Part shown: positions 1 through 6,654 of the stretch, one piece after another
How the letters are laid out: each line of letters opens with the position of its first letter
How positions within the stretch are numbered: the first letter of the stretch is position 1
Source of the DNA: Thermoplasmata archaeon
GTDB taxonomy: Archaea; Thermoplasmatota; E2; DHVEG-1
Length of the DNA stretch: 9,739 nucleotides
Reading direction: 5' to 3'
Assembly (NCBI GenBank): GCA_030606465.1
Contig: JAUWGL010000017.1
Span: 1-9,739 of the forward strand
The notes under the pieces: generated by a model
Told to the model about the DNA's origin: nothing
Database searches by the model: none
What the model saw: the letters and a program-made list of their open reading frames with translations, nothing else
Position numbers and translations under genes: made by a program

Positions 1-551
1 AGTTAATTGTTCATTGGGTACGTGAATCTTTTGAAAAAGTACTTGGTGATAATTCAGAGAACATGGATATGAGTATTGTGTATGATATTTGTCATAATAT
101 AGCTAAAATTGAAGAACATAAAATTGATGGTAAAAAAAGAAAGATTTGTGTTCATCGAAAGGGTGCTACACGTTCTTTTGGCCCCGAACATAAGGAGATT
201 CCTTTGAAATATCGTGATGTTGGCCAGCCGGTGTTGATACCAGGCGATATGGGTACTGAAAGTTATCTTCTTCATGGTACAAAAGAGGCTGAGGAGACTT
301 TTGGATCTACATGCCATGGTGCTGGACGTGTTATGTCTCGTCATCAAGCAATAAAAAGATGGCGTGGTGAAGAAATCGTCAAATGTCTTAAAAATAAAGG
401 CATTTATGTTCATCCAGCTAGTTTTAAGGTTGCAGCTGAAGAAGCACCAGGTGCATATAAAGATATAAAGAATGTTGTCGATGTGGTACATGGAGCAGGC
501 ATATCAAAAAAAGTGGTAAAATTTGTACCTCTTGGAGTGGTAAAAGGATAA
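1..551 (+). CDS. rtcB: tRNA-splicing RNA ligase RtcB, C-terminal part (5' end outside window)
   Basis: RtcB joins RNA 2',3'-cyclic phosphate (3'-phosphate) ends to 5'-OH ends using GTP and Mn2+. In archaea it seals tRNA exon halves after intron removal. The reading frame is open from position 3, giving 182 visible residues of a protein normally about 480 long. Family hallmarks seen are HRKGATRSF (His is a metal ligand in the family), the [14 protein letters not shown] stretch, and [12 protein letters not shown], whose His is the residue guanylylated in Pyrococcus RtcB. The protein ends in the usual GVVKG. Because the start is missing, an intein (known in some archaeal RtcB) cannot be excluded. 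It is followed by 86 bases and then mcm on the same strand, with its own promoter-like sequence between them, so co-transcription is not required. Identity is very secure. Confidence 0.97.
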   Translation, partial: LIVHWVRESFEKVLGDNSENMDMSIVYDICHNIAKIEEHKIDGKKRKICVHRKGATRSFGPEHKEIPLKYRDVGQPVLIPGDMGTESYLLHGTKEAEETFGSTCHGAGRVMSRHQAIKRWRGEEIVKCLKNKGIYVHPASFKVAAEEAPGAYKDIKNVVDVVHGAGISKKVVKFVPLGVVKG

Positions 552-579
552 AAAAACATTTAATGACCCTCTAAAAATA

Positions 580-587
580 TTTATAAG
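580..587 (+). promoter_or_regulatory. TATA-box candidate for mcm
   Basis: TTTATAAG preceded by an A-rich stretch resembles an archaeal TATA box. A start of transcription about 26 bases downstream would fall near 609 and leave a leader of roughly 28 bases containing the G-rich ribosome site of mcm. This is a sequence-pattern call in an AT-rich spacer. Confidence 0.5.
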
Positions 588-603
588 ACAAAGTCTGTTA
601 TCA

Positions 604-610
604 TTTTTTT
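604..610 (+). terminator. Oligo-T tract downstream of rtcB
   Basis: A run of seven T lies 52 bases after the rtcB stop, in the style of archaeal oligo-T termination. It coincides with the predicted mcm transcription start region, so it may simply be part of the promoter. Confidence 0.3.
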
Positions 611-624
611 ACCATCAGTTTTGT

Positions 625-630
625 GGGGGA
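625..630 (+). promoter_or_regulatory. Ribosome binding site deciding the TTG start of mcm
   Basis: GGGGGA lies seven bases before TTG at 638. An in-frame TAA at 632-634 rules out any start further upstream, and no ATG or GTG is available in the first codons. The site is G-rich rather than a perfect GGAGGTGA match. Confidence 0.5.
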
Positions 631-637
631 ATAATAT

Positions 638-2746
638 TTGGTACGATTATTGAAGGACGAGAGTATCGTAGCGCAATGGCAGAAGTTTTTAGAGGAACAT
701 TGTAAATCTGAAATAGAAACAGTTGCGTTGTCTTACCCTGAGAAACGTAGTCTTTATATTGATTATTGGAGTGTAGATGAGTCAGATCCTCAGCTTGCTG
801 AAATGCTTATGACTCAACCATATAAGGCTTTTTTTAATGCAGAGGCGGCTCTTAAAAACATTGATGTAGCTGTTGAAAATAAACTTGACCTTCATTTCCG
901 TGTTATAAATCTTCCTGATACGGATAAAATCGCTATACGTAAAATCCGTGCGAATCATCTTGGGAGGTTCATGGCTATTGATGGTCTTGTTAAAAAAAGG
1001 ACGGAGGTGCGCCCTAAGCTTAAAGTTGGTGCTTTTCAATGTCAGAAATGTGGAGCTGTTATTAGAATTGAGCAGGAGGAAGATGTTCTTAAGGAACCTT
1101 CTGAATGCTATGAGGATCAAGGTGGTTGTGGTCGTGTTTCTAGTTTTAAACTTTTAACAAATCTGTCGGAGTTTATTGATTCTCAAAAAATAGAGATCCA
1201 GGAGAACCCTGAGGGGCTTCGTGGTGGTGCTCAGCCAGAAAGAATAAGTGTATACCTTGAAGATGATCTTGTTGGTGAGATAGCACCTGGTGATAGAATA
1301 GTTGCTAATGGTATTCTTCATTCGATGCAGAGACGCCGTGGAACGTTTCGTCTTACTTCTTTTAATAAAACAATGGATGCAGTGAGTATTGAGAATCAGG
1401 AGCTTGCTTTTGAGGAAGTGGAGGTTACTGAGGAGGATGAAAAAGAAATCCTAAAAGTAAGCAGGGATCCTGAGATTTATGAAAAAATGAAGACTAGTAT
1501 TGCTCCTACGATTTATGGTATGACTGTAGAAAAAGAAGCACTTGTTTTACAACTCTTTGGTGGTTTAGCTAAGGAAATGCCTGATGGTACACGGATGAGA
1601 GGAGATATACATACATTGTTTGTTGGTGATCCGGGTACTGCGAAATCTCAGCTGCTGGTATATATGTCAAAACTTGCTCCTCGTAGTGTTTATGCATCTG
1701 GGAAGGCTTCTACTGCTGCAGGATTAACTGCTGCTGCAGTACGTGATGAATTTGGTGAGGGACAGTGGACGTTGGAGGCTGGAGCGCTTGTTTTAGCGGA
1801 TATGGGTGTTGCTTGTATTGATGAGATTGATAAGATGGAAGAGACCGATCGGAGTTCTATGCATCAGGCTATGGAGCAGCAGGAGATTAGTGTTGCTAAA
1901 GCAGGTATTAATGCTACTTTGAAATCACGTTGTGCCATTCTTGCTGCGGCTAATCCTAAGCTTGGGCGTTTTGATGAGTTTTTGCCGATTCATGAGCAGA
2001 TTAACATGCCACCTGCGTTATTGTCTCGTTTTGACTTGATTTTTAGTATTCTTGATAAACCTAATCGTACCACAGATATGGAGCTTGCGACACATATTCT
2101 ACGTACTCATAAGGGCGGAGAGGTAACTGAGAATATTGCTAGATCTAAAAAATCTAGGCATACTAAAAAAGAGCAGGAGGAGCTGATGAAGATTGCTATG
2201 CCTACGTTTGATCCTGAATTTTTACGGAAATATATTGCATATGCTAAAAGGAATATTTTCCCTGTTATGACTGATGAAGCACTTGAGATTTTGAAAAATT
2301 ATTATGTTGATTTTCGTAGTCAATCTGAGGAATCTGTTACTTTTACACCCCGTCAGCTTGAGGCTTTTGTACGTCTTTCTGAGGCTAGTGCTAGGATACG
2401 ACTGAGTCAGGATGTAACCATTGATGATGCAAAACGTGCTATTTATATTATTGATCAATATCTGCGACGTGTGGGAATGGACAGGGAGACCGGTAAGTTT
2501 GACATTGACATTATTGCAACAGGTATCAGCCATAGTCAACATGATCGTATGCGGACTATTATGGATATCATACAGAGATTATGTAATGAAGCCAAAGATG
2601 GTAATGCACTGAGAGGGGATGTTATCAGAGAGTCAGAAATCGAAGGTCTTGAATCTAGCAGGGTAGAAGACGCCCTTGATAGACTAAAGCGTAATGGGCA
2701 GATATATGAACCTGTACATGGAAAATATAAGATAACTGAGTACTAA
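638..2746 (+). CDS. mcm: Replicative DNA helicase MCM (TTG start)
   Basis: MCM is the hexameric 3'-5' ATP-driven helicase that unwinds DNA at the archaeal replication fork. The 702-residue protein has the full archaeal layout. The N-terminal domain carries a four-cysteine zinc site (C135, C138, C157, C164) and a DNA-binding beta hairpin region around 226-240. The AAA+ domain has Walker A GDPGTAKS (330-337), Walker B CIDEID (393-398), the presensor-1 hairpin region around K421, sensor 1 AAANP (436-440, N439), the arginine finger SRFD (463-466) and a sensor 2 region at PRQLEAF (R572). A winged-helix-like tail occupies about 635-702. Translation must begin at TTG 638 because an in-frame stop lies directly upstream; a second TTG at 650 is less well placed behind the ribosome site. 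No intein is visible. GINS, a frequent partner gene, is not adjacent here. Confidence 0.98.
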   Translation: MVRLLKDESIVAQWQKFLEEHCKSEIETVALSYPEKRSLYIDYWSVDESDPQLAEMLMTQPYKAFFNAEAALKNIDVAVENKLDLHFRVINLPDTDKIAIRKIRANHLGRFMAIDGLVKKRTEVRPKLKVGAFQCQKCGAVIRIEQEEDVLKEPSECYEDQGGCGRVSSFKLLTNLSEFIDSQKIEIQENPEGLRGGAQPERISVYLEDDLVGEIAPGDRIVANGILHSMQRRRGTFRLTSFNKTMDAVSIENQELAFEEVEVTEEDEKEILKVSRDPEIYEKMKTSIAPTIYGMTVEKEALVLQLFGGLAKEMPDGTRMRGDIHTLFVGDPGTAKSQLLVYMSKLAPRSVYASGKASTAAGLTAAAVRDEFGEGQWTLEAGALVLADMGVACIDEIDKMEETDRSSMHQAMEQQEISVAKAGINATLKSRCAILAAANPKLGRFDEFLPIHEQINMPPALLSRFDLIFSILDKPNRTTDMELATHILRTHKGGEVTENIARSKKSRHTKKEQEELMKIAMPTFDPEFLRKYIAYAKRNIFPVMTDEALEILKNYYVDFRSQSEESVTFTPRQLEAFVRLSEASARIRLSQDVTIDDAKRAIYIIDQYLRRVGMDRETGKFDIDIIATGISHSQHDRMRTIMDIIQRLCNEAKDGNALRGDVIRESEIEGLESSRVEDALDRLKRNGQIYEPVHGKYKITEY

Positions 2747-2767
2747 CCTTAACAATTAATGCAGTAA

Positions 2768-2774
2768 TTTTTTT
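2768..2774 (+). terminator. Oligo-T terminator candidate after mcm
   Basis: Seven T in a row lie 22 bases beyond the mcm stop, at the convergent junction with the minus-strand gene whose stop codon occupies 2773-2775. Position and composition fit archaeal oligo-T termination. There is no strong hairpin. Confidence 0.5.
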
Positions 2775-3123
2775 ACATCTTAGGAGATGATAGTTTTCCA
2801 ATTGCTTTCTTTACATTTCCTCTTTGTTTTTCCCCGAGTTCTGAGACTATGTAATCTGTAAACTTGGTTTTAATATCATTCCAGTTAAGAGTTGTTACAC
2901 CAAAATCATGTTTTCTCCTGCCCGTTGTTGCTTTGTAAAGATTAGGCATCATCTGACGAATATCACTATTATCCATATGTAAAACATAGTTTTTCCTAAG
3001 AGTTTTCTTTTCCAAAAGATATATTTCAAATTTCCTGTTGAAATATTTAAAATTTGTATCTCTACCGTAATATCGGTATTCAAGCTCATATTGTTTATTT
3101 ACGGGAATTGTACCTCTATCCAT
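2773..3123 (-). CDS. Small basic protein of unknown function
   Basis: I do not recognise this family. The chosen frame encodes 116 residues, rich in Lys, Arg, Tyr and Asn and without cysteine, signal peptide or membrane segment. The N-terminal half has many aromatic and charged residues (for example YELEYRYYGRD and FKYFNRKFEIYLLEKK), suggestive of beta strands. The C-terminal third looks helical and ends with a basic segment around RGNVKKAIGKL. The frame could open earlier at 3189 (138 residues), but that ATG has no ribosome site. ATG 3123 has GGAGATG four bases upstream and a TATA-like sequence at 3158-3167, so I prefer it. The gene stands alone, convergent to mcm and outside the flavin operon. 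A standalone regulator or nucleic-acid-binding protein is only a guess from its basic character. Confidence 0.62.
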   Translation of the reverse strand: MDRGTIPVNKQYELEYRYYGRDTNFKYFNRKFEIYLLEKKTLRKNYVLHMDNSDIRQMMPNLYKATTGRRKHDFGVTTLNWNDIKTKFTDYIVSELGEKQRGNVKKAIGKLSSPKM

Positions 3124-3127
3124 TGTG

Positions 3128-3134
3128 CATCTCC
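3128..3134 (-). promoter_or_regulatory. Ribosome binding site selecting start 3123
   Basis: On the minus strand GGAGATG precedes ATG 3123 by four bases. It is the only good ribosome-site match near the 5' end of the unknown small gene and argues against the upstream ATG pair at 3186-3189. Confidence 0.5.
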
Positions 3135-3157
3135 AAAACAGTGTAACATGACTTGTG

Positions 3158-3167
3158 TTATAATATT
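3158..3167 (-). promoter_or_regulatory. TATA-box candidate for the small unknown gene
   Basis: Minus-strand AATATTATAA lies about 35 bases before ATG 3123. It would put transcription start roughly 10-15 bases before the ATG, giving a short leader holding just the ribosome site. It lies inside the alternative longer reading frame, which further disfavours that longer start. Confidence 0.4.
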
Positions 3168-3326
3168 TTTCAATTTTTGAAAGCATCATTGCAATATCTA
3201 TTTATTTTGATGAAAAACTACTTGTTTAAAAAGGGAGTATGAAAAATAATAACCTATGAGGCAAGTAAGAATTCATGTTTACTAGACGAACGTTTTCTAA
3301 ACAGAAAATCAAATGATTATCTAAGG

Positions 3327-3331
3327 AAAAA
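3327..3331 (-). terminator. Oligo-T candidate ending the rps17e-rib operon
   Basis: Minus-strand CTTTTTCC lies just after the TAA at 3337-3339 that closes the open frame following ribH. It is the first run of five T on the coding strand beyond ribH, so transcription of the operon may end here. The run is short and the call is tentative. Confidence 0.3.
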
Positions 3332-3336
3332 GATTG

Positions 3337-3447
3337 TTATCTGTGTTCCTCTCCGAATCTTTTTTCAAACTCTTCTTTTACTTTTCTTCTATGATAATTC
3401 TTGAGATCCTGGAGAAGAACCTTCTTCAGGATTCTCGTGTTGTTTTT
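3337..3447 (-). other. Startless open frame in frame with and directly after ribH
   Basis: After the ribH TAA (3448-3450) the same frame stays open for 36 codons. It encodes a strongly charged, helix-prone peptide containing LKKVLLQDLKNYHRR and ending EEFEKRFGEEHR. It contains no ATG, GTG or TTG; the only near-start is a CTG at codon 8 with no ribosome site. The ribH product already has the normal family length, so this is not a missing piece of RibH. It could be chance, a remnant of a lost gene, a readthrough tail, or a small protein with a non-standard start. I cannot choose between these. Confidence 0.3.
3406..3432. repeat. Inverted repeat / hairpin, 12 bp stem, 3-base loop
   Basis: ATCCTGGAGAAG and CTTCTTCAGGAT flank AAC. 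Read as plus-strand RNA all 12 pairs form, one of them G-U. Read as minus-strand RNA that pair becomes a C-A mismatch. On the plus strand it is followed nine bases later by seven T (3443-3449). On the minus strand it begins 15 bases after the ribH stop. It could protect the 3' end of the flavin operon transcript or terminate an unseen plus-strand RNA. Confidence 0.6.
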
Positions 3448-3870
3448 TTACAGTTTTAATCTTCTATGAAGTTTTACAACTGCTTCAACAGCTGATTTTG
3501 CTCGTTCAATACGTTCTTCTGCCTGAAGCCGTGTCATACCCGGACCAGAAATACCAAGACCAACAGGCTTGCTAAATTCAATAGAAAGATCTGCGATTTT
3601 TCTTGCTGCATGTTGAATAACTAACTCATCATGCTCTGTTTCACCCTCGATAACTGCACCTAAGGCAATAACACAATCAATGTCTTTTCTTTCCAGTAGT
3701 TTTTTAATTGCAAGCCCCATGTCAAAAACACCAGGAACTTTTACAACCTGAGTAATTTCTGCATCTAGAAAATTCGCATGTTCTTTTGCACGTTCAAGCA
3801 TCATCATCGTGATATCATAGTTGAACTCAGAAACAGCAGCTCCAATTCTAATTTTTTTTTCTTTTACCAT
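3448..3870 (-). CDS. ribH: 6,7-dimethyl-8-ribityllumazine synthase
   Basis: RibH condenses 5-amino-6-ribitylamino-uracil with 3,4-dihydroxy-2-butanone 4-phosphate to give lumazine, the direct precursor of riboflavin. The family forms large cytoplasmic cages. The 140-residue length matches archaeal homologues. Visible motifs are VSEFNYDI (13-20, substrate pocket), VPGVFDM (45-51), [12 protein letters not shown] (71-82, with H80 as the catalytic His of the family) and GISGPGMT (106-113, phosphate-binding region). It begins six bases after the ribC stop, with AAGGAG ten bases before the ATG; that ribosome site overlaps the end of ribC, implying translational coupling. It is the last recognisable gene of the operon. 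Some databases use ribE for this enzyme. Confidence 0.96.
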   Translation of the reverse strand: MVKEKKIRIGAAVSEFNYDITMMMLERAKEHANFLDAEITQVVKVPGVFDMGLAIKKLLERKDIDCVIALGAVIEGETEHDELVIQHAARKIADLSIEFSKPVGLGISGPGMTRLQAEERIERAKSAVEAVVKLHRRLKL

Positions 3871-3876
3871 ATTCTT

Positions 3877-4786
<910 letters not shown>

Positions 4787-4799
<13 letters not shown>

Positions 4800-5542
4800 T
4801 TTTTCCACGCTTCAACTATTTCTTTTCCATCTAAAAAAACAAAACCATTGTCCTTTGCATATTGTTTTGCCTTATCTTTAGGTAATGCCCTACCATGGTC
4901 TCCCATAATTTCACAGCCGCTACCTGCAGGAATAAGACCTGCCATTTTCATCATAGATATAACAAGCTCTGTATGTCCTTTTCTTTCATTCAGAAGTTTT
5001 TCTGCAGCAACACAAATGGGGACATGCCCTGGAGATCTAAACTCTTTACCAAACATTCTAGTTGCATATCCATCATCTACATTAGCAATTTTTTTTGTCA
5101 AATCAGCAAATTTTTTCATAGTCAAACTACGGTCAATATCAGTAATACCTGTGAATGTCTCCCTATGGTTAATGTAAAGTGAAAAAGAAGATTTAGAATC
5201 ATATGGAATGTCATTAGGAACAAGCTCCTTTAAAATAGGATACTTATCTTCTATATGTGAATACATATCTGCAAGAAATGGTAGTTTTAATTTATTTGCT
5301 ACCTCATTTGAAATCATAAGAAAAATAAGTCCGCCGCCATCCTTTCTCATCGTTCTTATTGATTCGGGAGTGGCAAATTCTGAGGCTATAACTAGATCTG
5401 TTTCACCTTCGCGTTTATCATCATCATAGATTAAAATGAATTTTCCTTTTTGAAGATCAGCTATTGCTTTGTGTATTCTTTCTATAAATTCACCCAACTG
5501 TAGATTCGCCTTCCTTAAAATAAATATTGGGTTGTTACCCAT
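4787..5542 (-). CDS. ribB: 3,4-dihydroxy-2-butanone 4-phosphate synthase
   Basis: RibB converts ribulose 5-phosphate to 3,4-dihydroxy-2-butanone 4-phosphate plus formate, supplying the four-carbon unit used by RibH. Visible hallmarks, numbered from ATG 5542, are the acidic loop DDDKREGETD (40-49), RKDGGGLI (66-73), INHRETFTGITDIDR (124-138), the FRSPGHV block (168-174), GHTE (189-192) and CEIMGD (210-215). This is the single-domain form; there is no fused GTP cyclohydrolase II. From ATG 5542 the protein has 251 residues, some 20 more at the N-terminus than I expect. TTG at 5497 (236 residues) matches the usual N-terminus better, with a GGAAGG 11 bases before it, so the start is uncertain. ATG 5542 is seven bases after the rps17e stop. 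Confidence 0.96.
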
Positions 5543-5549
5543 AAATTGG

Positions 5550-5756
5550 TTAATCTGATGCTCCTTTGTTCCGAGATGCTAAATATCTTGTAATATATCC
5601 AGCTATACGATTTCTTAAAAGCTTACTACCAACATCACTTAATTCAGTAACTTTTTCTTTATTATGTTGAAAATCATCATGTTTAAACTGATCTGGATAT
5701 TTTTTTGCAAGATCAATTGCAATGTTTTTTATGAAAGTTGGTCTTATGTTTCCCAG
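5550..5756 (-). CDS. rps17e: Small-subunit ribosomal protein S17e with apparent CTG start
   Basis: S17e is a small archaeal/eukaryotic component of the 30S subunit. The 68-residue frame reads GNIRPTFIK at the N-terminus, then AKKYPDQF, and LLRNRIAGYITRYL at residues 47-59, matching the family pattern (M)G-x-I-R-x-TFIK, YPD-x-F and RN-x-IAGY-x-TR. The family's initiator Met falls on a CTG at 5754-5756. Upstream the frame runs to a TAG near 5817 with no ATG, GTG or TTG. GGTGA (5761-5765) precedes the CTG by four bases and a strong TATA box lies at 5797-5806, so the start is positioned correctly. It is the first gene of the flavin operon. A sequencing or assembly substitution of A to C is the main alternative to true CTG initiation. 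A weak database match could also suggest annotation as a fragment. Confidence 0.9.
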   Translation of the reverse strand: MGNIRPTFIKNIAIDLAKKYPDQFKHDDFQHNKEKVTELSDVGSKLLRNRIAGYITRYLASRNKGASD

Positions 5757-5760
5757 GATA

Positions 5761-5765
5761 TCACC
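5761..5765 (-). promoter_or_regulatory. Ribosome binding site of rps17e
   Basis: GGTGA on the minus strand, followed by TATC and then the CTG start. It is complementary to the 3' end of archaeal 16S rRNA (UCACC core) at normal spacing, which supports initiation at CTG. Confidence 0.65.
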
Positions 5766-5796
5766 CTTTTCGTGTAAGGAGTCGGAATATGTTTTT

Positions 5797-5806
5797 CTTA
5801 TATAAA
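5797..5806 (-). promoter_or_regulatory. Strong TATA-box promoter of the rps17e-rib operon
   Basis: TTTATATAAG on the minus strand is the best archaeal TATA match in the window, preceded by the purine-rich CCAAAGTG resembling a BRE. Transcription is predicted to begin around 5771-5775, leaving a leader of about 15-20 bases that contains the GGTGA site. No FMN riboswitch-like leader can fit in that length. Confidence 0.7.
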
Positions 5807-5881
5807 CACTTTGGAGCTAACAATGTTGCCTGTAAATTCATTCCTCCACTGTTAGTGCATACAATTCCACAGTACAAGTCT

Positions 5882-5909
5882 GCATAATACCTCCACATTC
5901 TGATTATGC
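5882..5909. repeat. Inverted repeat, perfect 7 bp arms, 14-base loop
   Basis: GCATAAT and ATTATGC flank a 14-base loop. On the plus strand the repeat is followed by CTCTTTTT, giving a weak terminator-like layout, though no plus-strand gene precedes it. It lies inside the broken coding remnant and may be unrelated to any signal. Confidence 0.4.
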
Positions 5910-6095
5910 CTCTTTTTCGAAGAAATCACAGAACCAAAACATTTTCTTAAGAGCAGAAATAATACCCTCAATCACGGTCTGGAGGGAAGTCCATCCCGCT
6001 TTTTTGTCCTATAAAAACGATATGGGCTCTCTCCCTAAAAAATTAATTTACGGGCAACGCTTATTGTATCAAAAGAGTTACGAAAGATTAGAAAA

Positions 6096-6647
6096 TTATT
6101 CCCATCTTTTAAAAAGAGAATGCTCAAGGCCTAGTTGGTCAAGTATTTTTCCAACAACAAAATCCACAAGTTCCTCAATCTTTTTTGGTTTATGATAAAA
6201 ACCGGGCATAGCCGGCAGAATAGTCGCACCAGCTTGTTTAGCAACAAGCATGTTTTTGATCCCAGGCAAATCCAAAGGAGTCTCACGTAATACAAGAATA
6301 AGTTTCCGATTTTCTTTCAAACAACAACTAGCAGCACGAGAAGTAAGAATATCACCATAACCATTAGCAACAGCTGAAAGTGTTTTCATACTACATGGAC
6401 AAATAACCATAGCATCCAGCTGAAAACTACCACTAGCTGGTGCTGCAAAAAAATCATTGTTCTTATAATAAAAATTTGCTTTGTTTTTTAAATCCTTAAA
6501 AACATATTTGGTTTCATGTTCCATAATTTTTTTTGCACCATCAGACACCACTAGATGAACCTCAACATTAGATTTTTTTAATTCTTCCAGTAATCTAACA
6601 CCATAAATACTACCAGATGCCCCCCCGATGCTAAGGAAAACCCGCAT
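6096..6647 (-). CDS. ubiX: Flavin prenyltransferase UbiX
   Basis: UbiX joins dimethylallyl (mono)phosphate to FMN, producing prenylated FMN, the cofactor of UbiD-family decarboxylases. The 183-residue protein has the flavoprotein fold signature SIGGASGSIYG (6-16), the CPCSMKTLSAVANGYGD block (83-99), SRAA near 103-106, and LRETPLDLPGIKNM (120-133), all typical of the family. The start at ATG 6647 follows GAGGAG by ten bases; an upstream in-frame TTG at 6665 lies within the end of the GGGP synthase gene and is not needed. It is the last gene of its train. Its product links two themes of the window, FMN (flavin operon) and isoprenoids (GGGP synthase next door). No ubiD homologue is in the window. 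Confidence 0.95.
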   Translation of the reverse strand: MRVFLSIGGASGSIYGVRLLEELKKSNVEVHLVVSDGAKKIMEHETKYVFKDLKNKANFYYKNNDFFAAPASGSFQLDAMVICPCSMKTLSAVANGYGDILTSRAASCCLKENRKLILVLRETPLDLPGIKNMLVAKQAGATILPAMPGFYHKPKKIEELVDFVVGKILDQLGLEHSLFKRWE

Positions 6648-6654
6648 AATGTTT

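Larger units (their letters stand above)
3124..3447. other. Intergenic stretch without a conventional gene
   Basis: This stretch separates the end of the flavin operon from the unknown small gene, both on the minus strand. It holds, from right to left, an open frame directly continuing after the ribH stop, a 12-base-pair hairpin, an oligo-T candidate and the small gene's promoter. Plus-strand frames are shorter than 15 codons between ATG and stop. No tRNA-like or other named RNA fold was recognised. Confidence 0.5.
5761..6030 (-). pseudogene. Possible decayed coding sequence, broken over three frames
   Basis: Three consecutive minus-strand frames each give a protein-like piece. The first is HIVFIGQKSGMDFPPDRD, ending at a TGA at 5968-5970. 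The second is TSLQTVIEGIISALKKMF and onward to a TAA at 5904-5906. The third is a 45-codon piece from ATG 5898 reading MWRYYADLYCGIVCTNSGG and on to a TGA at 5761-5763. The second and third would join by one extra A in the five-A run at 5913-5917, giving a continuous FFEKRGIIRMW. I recognise no family. The third frame's end runs through the rps17e TATA box, so that part at least is unlikely to be functional coding. It may be a remnant of an inserted element, or chance. Confidence 0.35.
5757..6095. other. Intergenic region between the ubiX train and the rps17e operon
   Basis: About 340 bases separate the ubiX stop from rps17e. On the minus strand it begins with T-rich sequence after ubiX (TTTTCT, CTCTTTT) that may end that transcript, has a TATA-like TTTTTATAG at 6009-6017, then a patch of protein-like fragments in three frames, and finally the rps17e promoter. 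The patch at about 5960-6000 is more GC-rich than its surroundings. No complete gene was found on either strand. Confidence 0.5.

Noticed and set aside
54..491. Long minus-strand open frame opposite rtcB
   Set aside because: It is antisense to strong RtcB motifs and its translation is low-complexity and Phe/Ser/Thr/Asn-rich, typical of a shadow frame.
3124..3189. Longer N-terminus for the unknown small gene (138 residues)
   Set aside because: The upstream ATG pair lacks a ribosome site and the extension overlaps the likely TATA box, while ATG 3123 has GGAGATG at proper spacing.
4800..4808. GTG 4808 as the ribL start
   Set aside because: It adds only three residues, has no ribosome site, and the family N-terminus fits ATG 4799.
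5820..5898. Two GTGGAGG sites each followed closely by ATG on the minus strand, suggesting leader peptides
   Set aside because: They lie upstream of the predicted rps17e transcription start. One frame is only 15 codons and the other has a one-base spacer, so neither is convincing.
5970..6000. Plus-strand GGAGGGAAGTCCATCCC resembling the CR-I core of RNase P RNA
   Set aside because: No matching CR-V segment able to form helix P4 was found downstream, and only about 100 bases remain before the antisense ubiX coding region.
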